64,000 nucleotides of DNA from an uncultured Flavobacteriales bacterium (GTDB lineage Bacteria > Bacteroidota > Bacteroidia > Flavobacteriales > CAJXXR01), in NCBI GenBank assembly GCA_913063375.1, contig CAJXXR010000009.1, forward strand, positions 30,157 through 94,156. Direction: 5' to 3'. Positions 1 to 8,948 of this stretch are shown one piece after another. Within the stretch, counting starts at the first letter, position 1. The number at the start of each line of letters is the position of its first letter. The position numbers and the translations under genes are program-made. The notes under the pieces are model-generated. The model was not told the origin of the DNA and made no database searches. It saw nothing but the letters and a program-made list of their open reading frames with translations.

Positions 1-510
1 CATTCTGTCCGTAATGTCCTTATCAGCCTTACTAGGAGATAATCTTCCACTAGATTGATTATGTACTCCTTTATGTGTACCTCGATAGGCTAAATAGGGG
101 CGCAATTGGATGAATTGATATCCCGTAAGGAAAATAGAAAAGTACTGCAGCCCCTGATAAACAAGAAAAAAACAGCTACTTGCGTAACGACTTTTTAAAA
201 GCTCCCCTTTGTGGACTAATCTCGAACCGCATTTTGCAGTTGTTTATGAGTTTTTTAAACCCTTCGTGGACTTCGAACAGGTTGATTTTTAAAATGCTCT
301 GTGCGACATTAAATTATAAGTTTAACGGGTATAATAGCCATTTGCAGATTATATCTATAACGCTCTCTTCTACATGTCTAGGTCATGGTAGCAACTCCAG
401 GTTTTTTGTGATTGAAATTTTATGAGGTGAAATTAACTTGGTGATTTGTAGAATGTTGTATTTGTTGTATATTCAGCACAAATAATTAGAATAGTTAATA
501 AATATAAGTT
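1..510. other. Gene-poor left edge
   Basis: No convincing gene lies here. On the minus strand one frame stays open from about 240 to the window edge, but it has no internal start codon before the edge and no family I recognise. It could be the 5'-decapitated remainder of a gene that continues to the left. The part at 165-240 resembles the tRNA-Asn 3' flank at 7362-7420 and is listed separately. From about 430 to 510 the DNA is AT-rich and probably holds the promoter of the gene starting at 511, although I see no clear TAnnTTTG box. Confidence 0.4.
165..240 (-). repeat. Degenerate copy of tRNA-Asn terminator and 3' end
   Basis: The 15 bases gctacttgcgtaacg (about 175-189) are identical to the core of the terminator hairpin just downstream of tRNA-Asn (7372-7386). 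They are preceded by a run of A, as there. Just after comes ctttttaaaagctc, identical to bases downstream of the second copy (4991-5004). It is followed by GGACT and CTCGAACC in the order seen in the T arm of tRNA-Asn, but interrupted. I read it as a decayed tRNA 3' flank, probably an old attachment-site scar. The hairpin no longer pairs well, so it is unlikely to terminate transcription. Confidence 0.5.
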
Positions 511-3500
511 ATGAAATGGTTGTTTTTTTCTCTTTTTTCATTTTTTCTCTTTTTACAGTTATCGGCACACGATGATGATAAATCCGCAGGACATTTTATT
601 CCAAATCAAGGTCAATGGGAATCACATATTGACTTCAAAGTACGAATGAAGGCAATGGATGTCTTTCTAGAAGATGCAACATGGACATTTAATCTATTTG
701 ATATCGATAAATTTGAAGTTCTTCATCATAAAACCGTTGAAGGAAAGGAAATTAAAGATGATAAGATAGATGCATTCGCATATAGAGTTCATTTTGTTGG
801 GGCTGATTTTTCAAGAGTGTCCCAATCAGAAAAAAGTTCTTTTTACAACAATTATTTTTTAGGTCAAGATAGAAGTAAATGGGCTTCGAAGGTATATGGA
901 TATGGAGAGGTTTATTATTCCAATATTTGGAATAAAATCGATTTAAAAATCTATTTCGATGAACAGAACAATATCAAATATGATTTTGTCTTACATCCGG
1001 GATCTGATTATAGAGATATTCAGTTGGAATATGAGGGAGCAGAGTGTCAAAGTTTAATAGATGGGAATATTGAGGTCTCTGCATCCTTGTTTGACATTGT
1101 AGAACAAGCACCTTATTCCTATGTCGAAAATTCTCAAAAGGAAATTCCTTCAAAGTATATTTTGAATGGGAATCGATTGACATTTGACCTAGCAAAACAG
1201 CCTAAAAATAAAACGATAATTATAGATCCAACTTTGATTGCTTCAACAGCTTCGGGATCTACAGCTTCATGTTATGGTCATTCTGCTACTTACGATTATG
1301 ATGAGAATATCTTTACTGGAGCTATTTGTTTTGGTATTGGGTATCCAACATTAATTGGAGCATATCAAACAAGTTATGGTGGAGGTGGAACAGATATCGC
1401 AATCAGTAAATTGAATCCTACTGGAACAAACCTTATTTGGGCAAGTTATATAGGTGGATCTCAAGGAGATTATCCACATAGTTTAATTTGTAATAATGAC
1501 AATGAAATAATTGTTTACGGTTCTACCAATTCTACAGATTATCCAGTAGGAATAGGAGCTATACAATCTATATATGGTGGAGGGAACTCTGATATTTGCG
1601 TAACAAAACTATCTCAAAATGGAACGACACTAGAAGGTTCAACCTATTTGGGAGGTTCTGATACTGATGGTAGATTGGTAGGGGGAGCGAATGGGTCTAT
1701 GTATGGACATGATAATTATAAGGGAGAAGTATATTGTAATGATCTTGGAGAAATATATGTATCATCTACATCCGGTTCAACCAATTTCCCTGTAACAACT
1801 GGAGCATATCAGACGACTATGCAAGGAACTGGAGACGCAGTTGTTTGTATTTTAAATGAGGATCTTACAACGAATATAGCTAGTACATTTTTTGGCGGTA
1901 ATTCGGGTGAATTGGGATTGGGAATAAAGATAAAATCGACCAACGAAGTTGTAGTAACTGGGAATACCGAAAGTACTGATTTGCCAACAACAGTAGATTC
2001 TTATCAGTCTGGAGGGTCAACAGGGTCCGTAGATGGATATGTAGCCATTTTTAGCAGCGATTTATCCGCTTTGAATAAGAGTACTTATTTATCAACGACA
2101 GATGACGATGGAGCTTATTTTGTGCAGTTAACACCGAATGATGAAGTATTTGTTCTTGGAGGATCAGCAGGAGGTGCTTTTCCAACTACTCCAGGAGTAT
2201 ATACGAATACTTTGGGTAAGACTTTTATCGCTAAATTGGATGAAGATTTAACCACATTGGAGTTGTCTACTGTGATAGATAGTGCAGGATTCCTAGGTGC
2301 TGAATTAGCAGCATTCTTGGTAGATGAATGTGGGAAAGTCTACTACTCTTGTTATGGTTCATTGGCTTTATTAACAACCGCAGATGCGGTATATCCAACA
2401 TCGGCTTCTTTTGCTGATAATTTTTATGTGGGAGTATTCGATGCTTCACTTACAAGCTTGCTTTATGGAACTTTCTATACGGGGAATCACGTAGATGGTG
2501 GAACTAGTAGATTCGACTCTCGCGGAGCAATTTATCAAGGGGTTTGTCATACCGCAGGATTTAATATCATGCCTGGAGCCTGGTCAAATAATACAACAGG
2601 AGGGTATGATGTAAACGTATTTAAGATTGATGTAGAAATGTTTGATCCAGTTTTGACCACCTCCAATCAATCTTCTGAATACCAATTTAGTGATTCAATA
2701 ATTATAGAAGGTTGCTATGATGGTGTTCTTGTATTTGAATTGGACTCTTATTCAGATGTGAATTCTACAGTAGTCCATTTTGGAGTTGGAGGAACAGCAA
2801 CAGAGGGATTTGATTATGCTGAAATTCCTGATTCTATAATTGTACCACCTGGAGATTCTACTTTCACAATCACGATAGCTCCAATTGTAGATTATTTAGC
2901 AGAAGGTGATGAAACAGTTATCATTTTCATTTATACATTCGCTTGTGAAGATACGGTGGTTTCTGCAACAACATATTTGATTCAAGATCCTGAACCCATT
3001 GAGCTTGTTCTTTCGGCTGAGGATACTACAGTATGTGCGAATACTCCTGATGCTATTTCTGTGACGGCAACAGCTACAAATGGATATGTACCATATACAT
3101 ATAGATGGTATTATGAAGGAGCTTTAGAATTTAATACGGCAACCGTAGCTATTGATCCTGAAGATGTGGGATTGCATATTGTTGAGGTTGAAGGAGATTG
3201 TGGATATACATATACGGATACGTTTGAGATAGTCAATTTCCCTTCAACAGCTACAGCTGAATATGATTCACCATTTAATCTGGAGACTTCGTCTATTGTA
3301 GAGGGGTGTGAGTATTTGGTGCTAAATGTAACACTTCCTGTACCTGCGCAAAACGATACAGTTTTGCAAATTGATATCATAGGTGGCGATGCTGTTGAAG
3401 GAATAGATTTTTATCCGATCCCTAGAGATTTACACATTGCGGCTGGAGATAGTACTGTTTCAATCAATATTGAGGCAATCGTGGATGGGGAATTTGAGGG

Positions 3501-4371
3501 AAATGAAACATTGGAAATTTTCTACGATTTCTACGATGAGTGTTTTGATGGGCCAAATTCTGAGATAATAACGATACATAATAATCCATTGCTGAATGTT
3601 GAAATTGACGATGTAATGGAATTGTGTAAGGGTGAAGATTTCATGTTGGGTGCTCAGGCTATCGGTGGAATAGGATCTTATGTATATACCTGGACGAAGG
3701 CAGATGCTATTTGGACTGGAGATGAGGTTGATCTTGTTGCTGAGGATAGCGCTATGTTCTATTTGACGGTAAGAGATGCTTGTGGTTATGAAACTTTCGA
3801 CAGTATTTTTGTTGAAGTACCTCAATATGAACCTTTAGTAGTAAGTTCTGACTTGCAATTGGATATGGGTATTTGTAAAGGTGATGCATTGCCGTTAGAG
3901 TACGCGGTTACTGGTGGATCTGGAGATTTTACATATAAATGGTCGCTTGATGGTATTCCGGTTTCTTATGAGCAGGAATATACTGTACAAAACATGGATT
4001 TAAGCTACAATGAATATAACCTTGTAGTCACAGATCACTGTGGAAATTCTTCCACAAGAAAGTTCAATGTTAAGGTTGAACATTGCGAAATTCCAAATAT
4101 TATGACCCCAAATGGAGATGGTAATAATGATTATTTCTTCATTGATTTCAGGGATGCTGCATTTAATATTCAAATGCATATTTATGATCGCTGGGGGAAA
4201 TTAGTTTATGAGTCTTTCAATTATGAGAGCTGTAGTTTATCTCAAGCTGAATTTTGTTGGGATGGAGTAAGCCAAAGTTCAGGAAAGTCTTGTGAAGAAG
4301 GGGTTTACTTCTACATTATGGAATACATGGATGGGAAAATATTCAAAGGAACATTTAGCCTGAAAAAATAG
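511..4371 (+). CDS. Secreted SBBP/beta-propeller protein with T9SS type B sorting domain
   Basis: This 1286-aa protein starts with a short hydrophobic signal peptide (about 1-19, ending LSAH). It is followed by FIPNQGQW, typical of the DUF7948 domain that precedes SBBP beta-propellers. Residues about 240-700 contain repeated blades of the type WASYIGGSQGD and STYLGGSDTD. About 720-1180 holds Calx-beta-like and Ig/PKD-like segments with paired cysteines. The C-terminus, with TPNGDGNNDYF, IYDRWGKLVYES and GVYFYIMEY, is a gliding-motility-associated type B (CHU_C) sorting domain, which targets proteins to the outside through the T9SS. The cargo function is unknown; adhesion or matrix binding is an inference from the domain make-up. 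It stands alone, upstream of the recombinase stump. Confidence 0.85.
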   Translation: MKWLFFSLFSFFLFLQLSAHDDDKSAGHFIPNQGQWESHIDFKVRMKAMDVFLEDATWTFNLFDIDKFEVLHHKTVEGKEIKDDKIDAFAYRVHFVGADFSRVSQSEKSSFYNNYFLGQDRSKWASKVYGYGEVYYSNIWNKIDLKIYFDEQNNIKYDFVLHPGSDYRDIQLEYEGAECQSLIDGNIEVSASLFDIVEQAPYSYVENSQKEIPSKYILNGNRLTFDLAKQPKNKTIIIDPTLIASTASGSTASCYGHSATYDYDENIFTGAICFGIGYPTLIGAYQTSYGGGGTDIAISKLNPTGTNLIWASYIGGSQGDYPHSLICNNDNEIIVYGSTNSTDYPVGIGAIQSIYGGGNSDICVTKLSQNGTTLEGSTYLGGSDTDGRLVGGANGSMYGHDNYKGEVYCNDLGEIYVSSTSGSTNFPVTTGAYQTTMQGTGDAVVCILNEDLTTNIASTFFGGNSGELGLGIKIKSTNEVVVTGNTESTDLPTTVDSYQSGGSTGSVDGYVAIFSSDLSALNKSTYLSTTDDDGAYFVQLTPNDEVFVLGGSAGGAFPTTPGVYTNTLGKTFIAKLDEDLTTLELSTVIDSAGFLGAELAAFLVDECGKVYYSCYGSLALLTTADAVYPTSASFADNFYVGVFDASLTSLLYGTFYTGNHVDGGTSRFDSRGAIYQGVCHTAGFNIMPGAWSNNTTGGYDVNVFKIDVEMFDPVLTTSNQSSEYQFSDSIIIEGCYDGVLVFELDSYSDVNSTVVHFGVGGTATEGFDYAEIPDSIIVPPGDSTFTITIAPIVDYLAEGDETVIIFIYTFACEDTVVSATTYLIQDPEPIELVLSAEDTTVCANTPDAISVTATATNGYVPYTYRWYYEGALEFNTATVAIDPEDVGLHIVEVEGDCGYTYTDTFEIVNFPSTATAEYDSPFNLETSSIVEGCEYLVLNVTLPVPAQNDTVLQIDIIGGDAVEGIDFYPIPRDLHIAAGDSTVSINIEAIVDGEFEGNETLEIFYDFYDECFDGPNSEIITIHNNPLLNVEIDDVMELCKGEDFMLGAQAIGGIGSYVYTWTKADAIWTGDEVDLVAEDSAMFYLTVRDACGYETFDSIFVEVPQYEPLVVSSDLQLDMGICKGDALPLEYAVTGGSGDFTYKWSLDGIPVSYEQEYTVQNMDLSYNEYNLVVTDHCGNSSTRKFNVKVEHCEIPNIMTPNGDGNNDYFFIDFRDAAFNIQMHIYDRWGKLVYESFNYESCSLSQAEFCWDGVSQSSGKSCEEGVYFYIMEYMDGKIFKGTFSLKK

Positions 4372-4479
4372 GCACGATTATAAATGGGAACATACCCCGC
4401 TGCCGCGAGCAAGGTAGGTGCTGTGAGCATATTCCTTTCCTATGAGTCGTTTCATTCTGTCATTGTGTGTGGAGAAGAC

Positions 4480-4818
4480 CTATAGTACAGTATTTTTAAT
4501 CTTTGCTGGTACTCCGAGGTATTGGTCATAGATATCCTGAGCTGAAAGATCTTCTTCTTGTACCTGTAGAAACAAAAAAGCCTGATTAAGTTTGGTCTCA
4601 ATCAGGCTTAGCTGGGTGTTGGTTTGTATGTTCTTTTCTGAACTGGGAGTGGCTCTCTGCTTATCTGAGTTCCAATCATCAGGTGAGATGAAGTTCCCTG
4701 TGGCAAATTCCTTCCTAGAAGAGGTATAGGTCATTCTGCACCTAATAGGGCATAAGCCTTGCTTGTTCATCCTACTTTTTTTCAAGTAGAACAAAGTGAA
4801 TAGTTGTTTGGTTTTCAT
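4480..4818 (-). pseudogene. N-terminal stump of a Bacteroidota tyrosine recombinase (integrase)
   Basis: From ATG 4818 the frame gives about 112 residues starting MKTKQLFTLFYLKKSR. It includes RMTYTSSRKEFATGNFISP and then a helical stretch ending DIYDQYLG. This matches the N-terminal Arm-type DNA-binding domain and the start of the SAM-like domain of integrases from Bacteroidota conjugative transposons and genomic islands. Such enzymes normally run to about 400 residues. The whole catalytic domain with its R-H-R-Y residues is missing here, because the frame stops soon after the N-terminal part. The frame is open further upstream, to 4878, but the extra residues do not look like protein. It lies between two copies of a tRNA-Asn flank, which fits a decayed integrated element. 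Confidence 0.75.
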
Positions 4819-4944
4819 GTGTAGGTAGTGTTGCTGAGTTGAAGTATGTAACCCTCCATGTAATCCTTGAGAGGTCAATTTAGGGTGTATGTTACGAATT
4901 GTAGGAAAGTGGATGAAAGGAGGAGAAATGAGCTGTAAGCTCAG

Positions 4945-5050
4945 TATTTACAAGACACAAAAAAAGCCGTTCCCGAAGCTTTGGGAACGGCTTTTTAAAA
5001 GCTCTTTTTATAGTCCGTGAACTCGATAATTATTGAATGTTCTTGGAACT
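4945..5050 (-). repeat. Second tRNA-Asn-flank copy with strong hairpin terminator
   Basis: The 20 bases at about 4950-4969 (acaagacacaaaaaaagccg) are identical to bases 7354-7373 beside tRNA-Asn. Here the hairpin has a different and stronger stem: AGCCGTTCCC at 4965-4974 pairs with GGGAACGGCT at 4983-4992, with T runs on both sides, so it should terminate in both directions. The bases after it (5010-5060) contain weak matches to parts of tRNA-Asn, such as agtcaaatgc against agtcagatgc. This is probably another integration scar. The terminator call is firm and the tRNA-remnant call is weaker. Confidence 0.55.
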
Positions 5051-5117
5051 AGTCAAATGCAAATTATAGCAAGGGTGTAGTTGTAAAGTACACCAACTGA
5101 GGCAGGATATGATATAT

Positions 5118-7172
5118 TTATTCCTGAACAATCAATTTGTAATTCTTTCTGATGCTATTGGAATATACTTCGAGTATATAAATACCTGGTTTTGCATCAA
5201 ACACTAATTTGTGATACTTAGACTTTATATTTGGTATTTCCAGAATAGTTTCTCCAGCGAGGTTGTATAATTTTATTTGAGTGCCTGAATCATTGAGATT
5301 ATTCAGTTCAAGAATTCCAGATGTTGGATTGGGACTTACTGAAATCTCTGTAGTATAGAATTCGTCGGTTAGCCCAATTGAACTGATCGTGTAGCAACCT
5401 GAAGTGTCTATGCATCCATTTTGTGTTATCTCAACGGCATAATTGCCACTTTGAGTAGGTGTAAAAAATTGGTTTTCCTCATTTGGAATGGCAGCATAAT
5501 TATTTGAGCAATCTAACCATTGAAATTGTGCTGAATCTATGACTGCAAATAAAGTGGTGTCATTTGAAACAACTGAATCATTGAGAGTCTCGATTGTTAA
5601 ATTTAGATTTACAATAGAATCACAGTTGAAGTCGGATCCGTTTTGTATTGCAAAGGATGTAATTGTACTTTCCGTATAAGTAATACCATTAGTCCAAGTA
5701 TAGGAGTTACATGCAGTAATGACGTCAGTGTTAATGCTTGATTGGTATTGATCAAGTTTCATTAGAAGTAATTCCCAATCCCCATTGGCCGATATTAAAT
5801 ATTCATCGGAGCCTGTAAAAGCATCCATGGTGTCAACTAAAGTACCAGAAATGGTAATGTTATCCGCGTCATCAATGATAATATTGCTTCCATAGCTAAA
5901 ATTAGTGCTGGGAAAAGTGTTTACCCAAATAAATTGCCCCATGCTGTCTAGCTTTTGAATAAAGAAATCTTCCATGACAGAGCATATTGCTTCATGAACG
6001 TTTGGACCAGGGTCAAAGTCAACAGTATCCCTAAATTCCCCCAAAACGTACAGATCTCCATTGGAGTCTACATTGATGTCGTAGTTCCGTTCATAAAGTT
6101 CTCCCCCAGTTGAAGTGGCCCATTTGAAATCTCCGTTAGTATTGTATTTCAAGACATAGAAATCCTCTTGTCCGTTTGATGCAAATTGATATGTGCTGTC
6201 GGTGTAATTAAACCCTACAGTATCTTCAAACAACCCGGTTAAGTAAATGTTCTCATTATCATCGATGACTAAATTACTAACATTTATTCTGGCAGTTGAG
6301 CTTGGCTTTACATCTTTAACCCAAATAAAATTCCCTAGACTGTCTAGTTTTTGAATGAAAATATCAGAATATCCACTGCTTAAAACGGTACTGATTCCAG
6401 AGCCCATATTGAGATCCTGGTTGTTATGAAATTGACCGGCGATGATGATTTCATTTGCGGCATTGGTGGCGATATTATGTATGTTGGCCCATGCTGATGG
6501 ATTATCAATATATTTGGCAAAATCAAAATCCCCATTTGAGTTCAACTTCATTAGATAAGAGAATTGACCATTTCCATTTACTATAAAAGTTCCAGAATTT
6601 GGGTTTAGGTCTACCGTACCGGAACCCTTTCCAGTTATAAAGATATCATCATTTTCACTGACGAATAAATCTGATGACTGGGATGAAAAGCTTCCTCCAA
6701 TTTTCTTAACCCAAATGAAATTTCCATCTGAATTTAGCTTTAAGAGGAAAGCGCCATTAGATCCGCTGGAAATCAATTCAAATGTTGAAGTATCGGGATC
6801 AAAATCAACAGTGTCACTGAATTTACCAAGAACATATAGGTTATTTTGACTATCTGACTGGACTCTATATCCCAGGTCTTCGTTGATACTACCAAAAGAA
6901 TGCGCCCATAAATGATTTCCTAAACTGTCCCATTTTTCGACGTAAATGTCATTGTACCCGTTAGATGTCAAGATATTTGTTGCTAAACATGGAGCGAAGT
7001 CGGCAGTACCAGAAAAGTAACCAACAGTATAAATGTTTCCTTCAGTATCCAATGTGTGGTCCATATTTAAGACATGAAGTGTTCCTCCTACTGATTTGAC
7101 CCAGGCCGGATTTATGTCTTGTGCATAAAGACTGATATTTATTAATATCGCAAGGATTCTAATTACTTTCAT
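5118..7172 (-). CDS. Secreted beta-propeller (SBBP-like) protein with T9SS type A sorting domain
   Basis: The chosen start is ATG 7172 (MKVIRILAILINISLYAQ), which gives a clean signal peptide ending AQ; the frame is open further upstream, but those residues look non-coding. The mature part is a series of about 45-residue blades with the pattern DIYVEKWDSLGNHLWAHS, then DNxxNIYxxGxFxDTVDFDPG, which is the SBBP-type propeller. After it come a Cys-containing linker (about 530-600) and QWLDCSNNYAAIPNEENQ. The end has SVSPNPTSGILEL and PGIYILEVYSN, a type A T9SS sorting domain of about 75 residues. It is a close architectural paralog of the protein at 41178-43088. The role is probably extracellular; the ligand is unknown. 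Confidence 0.85.
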   Translation of the reverse strand: MKVIRILAILINISLYAQDINPAWVKSVGGTLHVLNMDHTLDTEGNIYTVGYFSGTADFAPCLATNILTSNGYNDIYVEKWDSLGNHLWAHSFGSINEDLGYRVQSDSQNNLYVLGKFSDTVDFDPDTSTFELISSGSNGAFLLKLNSDGNFIWVKKIGGSFSSQSSDLFVSENDDIFITGKGSGTVDLNPNSGTFIVNGNGQFSYLMKLNSNGDFDFAKYIDNPSAWANIHNIATNAANEIIIAGQFHNNQDLNMGSGISTVLSSGYSDIFIQKLDSLGNFIWVKDVKPSSTARINVSNLVIDDNENIYLTGLFEDTVGFNYTDSTYQFASNGQEDFYVLKYNTNGDFKWATSTGGELYERNYDINVDSNGDLYVLGEFRDTVDFDPGPNVHEAICSVMEDFFIQKLDSMGQFIWVNTFPSTNFSYGSNIIIDDADNITISGTLVDTMDAFTGSDEYLISANGDWELLLMKLDQYQSSINTDVITACNSYTWTNGITYTESTITSFAIQNGSDFNCDSIVNLNLTIETLNDSVVSNDTTLFAVIDSAQFQWLDCSNNYAAIPNEENQFFTPTQSGNYAVEITQNGCIDTSGCYTISSIGLTDEFYTTEISVSPNPTSGILELNNLNDSGTQIKLYNLAGETILEIPNIKSKYHKLVFDAKPGIYILEVYSNSIRKNYKLIVQE

Positions 7173-7361
7173 TAGTGATGTATTAATATTAGTTGATAGT
7201 TGCAAATATCGTTTATTCCAGATTTTTAAATCAAATATATGGAGCGTTTTGTTTTCAAAATTTGAATTATTTATGGTTGTCATCCATCTATTCTCGCTAC
7301 TGGGAGTATGCTGCTCGTGGTTTGGAAGTATTTTCATCAAAACTAAAAAAAAACAAGACAC

Positions 7362-7389
7362 AAAAAAAGCCGCTACTTGCGTAACGGCT
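7362..7389 (-). terminator. Terminator of tRNA-Asn
   Basis: On the minus strand AGCCGTTAC, loop GCAA, GTAGCGGCT forms a 9-bp stem with one G-U pair, followed by seven T. It starts 9 bases after the tRNA 3' end. Degraded relatives lie at 165-240 and 4945-5050. Confidence 0.85.
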
Positions 7390-7397
7390 TCTCTGGG

Positions 7398-7471
7398 CTC
7401 CCCCTCAAGGACTCGAACCTTGGACCCTCTGATTAACAGTCAGATGCTCTAACCAACTGAGCTAAGGAGGA
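7398..7471 (-). tRNA. tRNA-Asn (GTT)
   Basis: The 74-nt minus-strand sequence folds as a full cloverleaf. The acceptor stem is TCCTCCT/AGGGGGA with discriminator G, the D arm is AGCTCAGTTGGTTAGAGC, the anticodon loop is CTGTTAA (anticodon GTT) in stem TCTGA/TCAGA, and the T arm is CAAGGTTCGAGTCCTTG. CCA is not encoded. It is followed by its own hairpin terminator. Its 3' side faces the accessory region with the recombinase stump, the usual orientation for an integration site in a tRNA. Confidence 0.97.
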
Positions 7472-7724
7472 ATGCTCTGTTCTCTAGAAATAAGGTGTTC
7501 CTTACTGCTCTAAAGCGATGCAAATCTAAGAAAAAAAGCTTTTTCAAAACAAGTAAAATCAGAAAAAAAACTGAATAATTTTTTACTGAAACCCTATCTC
7601 TCTGAAAATGACCAAGTATGAGGTGATTAATGTAACAATGATTTAATTGTTAAATGAGAAAAGAGTCAAAGATTCCTATCTTGCGGGGACTCCGAGTATA
7701 TTTTAAATTGGAAAAAAGATAATC

Positions 7725-8234
7725 ATGGCTTCACAGCTTCAGCGAATCAAAGAATTAATTACGGCTTATGAAGAATTTCTGGAGGGGCAGCCAGAAGAGG
7801 ATTCTATTGCTGCATTTTTGAATCAGTCTGGTGGGAAGGAGGTAGATGTCAATATGGGCTCTCTAGGGAGAGATAACGCCATGGACTACCTACGGAGTCA
7901 GAATAGGCAGTCTTTGCGTGTAAAGAGAGCGTTAAAGCCCCTTGTGCAGGTTTCTCCCTTCAGTAGTCTAGATGATTATTATTTATTGCTGGAAATCCAA
8001 GAAAATCCAAGTATGCTAAAAAAGGAGCTGATAGGATTAGTAGGCTTAGAATACTCCACAGGAGTGGAAGTCATCTTACGGCTTAAGAAGCGATCTATAG
8101 TAAAAGAGTCACTTGCGCCTGGAGATAAGCGGGCAAGAATTGTGCAGTTAACCGCTAAAGGATCTTCAGCGGTACTTGCATTTACGGCAGAGTTTGAAAA
8201 AATTGCTTCAGATCTTATTTCTTCTTTGAGATAA
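7725..8234 (+). CDS. MarR-like winged-helix transcriptional regulator
   Basis: The 169-aa protein has an acidic N-terminal helix (LITAYEEFLEGQPEEDS). A winged-helix segment at about 85-150 includes SSLDDYYLLLEIQENPSMLKKELIGLVG. A recognition-helix-like stretch and the wing (SLAPGDKRARIVQLTAKG) follow the MarR pattern, where DxRxxxVxLTxxG is the family's wing signature. The length fits MarR proteins. The gene overlaps the convergent ispD by 20 bases at their 3' ends. The effector and targets are unknown. Confidence 0.75.
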   Translation: MASQLQRIKELITAYEEFLEGQPEEDSIAAFLNQSGGKEVDVNMGSLGRDNAMDYLRSQNRQSLRVKRALKPLVQVSPFSSLDDYYLLLEIQENPSMLKKELIGLVGLEYSTGVEVILRLKKRSIVKESLAPGDKRARIVQLTAKGSSAVLAFTAEFEKIASDLISSLR

Positions 8235-8898
8235 TATATTCGGCAAATTCTAAATCTTCAGGGCTGGTAATTTTAAAGTTCAATTCATTCCCTTTAAATA
8301 GCTCTATTTTTTCACCCATCTTTTCTACCACGGAGGCATCGTCTGTAAAGCTTTCCGAAAAATCTTGTTTGTAGGCGTTCAATAAGGTATTTGCATCAAA
8401 AACTTGTGGAGTCTGAACATGAAGGATTGTGTTCCTGTCTACCGATTTGGAATAGCTTTCTGCGGGCTCAAATACACGAATTGAATCTTTAGATGGAATA
8501 ACAGGTATCGCAGCGTGTCCACCATTTATACAATCGAAACCTCTTCGAATAAGATCGCTGGAGATAAAAGGACGCACACCGTCATGAACTGCAATTTTTT
8601 CACATTTTGGAGAAACAGCCTTCAAAGCATTTTTAACAGAATAAAAACGTTCTGTACCCCCTTTTACTACTTGAACCTTATTGGCATAAGGCCAAGAGGT
8701 TGTAAGTTCTTTCCAGTAGTCCATCTGGTCTTCTGGAAGGGCTAGGATAACTTGCATTTCTGGGTCAAAGTGGATGAAGTTTTCCAAAGTTCTCAATAGA
8801 ATGGCTTTTCCACCTATTTCGAGAAATTGTTTAGGAATGCTGGCTCCCATTCTTTGACCGCTTCCTCCTGCTACTACTATTACGGTTTTTTTGTTCAT
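8215..8898 (-). CDS. ispD: 2-C-methyl-D-erythritol 4-phosphate cytidylyltransferase
   Basis: This 227-aa protein is the usual IspD length. It joins CTP and MEP to CDP-ME in the non-mevalonate isoprenoid pathway. The nucleotide-binding signature VVAGGSGQRMGASIPKQF is at about 8-25, and AVHDGVRPFIS (about 101-111) and the VQTPQVF segment (about 160-166) are the other conserved IspD blocks. The C-terminal TDDASVVEKMG and FKITSPEDLEFAE also match the family. The first enzyme of the same pathway, dxs, is at 26078 in the same window but in a separate transcription unit. A short gap separates it from the 801-aa gene upstream on the same strand. Confidence 0.95.
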   Translation of the reverse strand: MNKKTVIVVAGGSGQRMGASIPKQFLEIGGKAILLRTLENFIHFDPEMQVILALPEDQMDYWKELTTSWPYANKVQVVKGGTERFYSVKNALKAVSPKCEKIAVHDGVRPFISSDLIRRGFDCINGGHAAIPVIPSKDSIRVFEPAESYSKSVDRNTILHVQTPQVFDANTLLNAYKQDFSESFTDDASVVEKMGEKIELFKGNELNFKITSPEDLEFAEYIISKKK

Positions 8899-8948
8899 AT
8901 TCCTTTTGTATTAGATTTACTCAAATATTCTAGGTTTGACTGAATAAT

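Noticed and set aside
180..425. 81-aa plus-strand frame near the left edge
   Set aside because: It lies over the degenerate tRNA flank, lacks an ATG start and looks non-coding.
7173..7361. N-terminal extension of the beta-propeller gene up to 7361
   Set aside because: The extension hides the signal peptide that begins at ATG 7172 and reaches into the tRNA terminator region.
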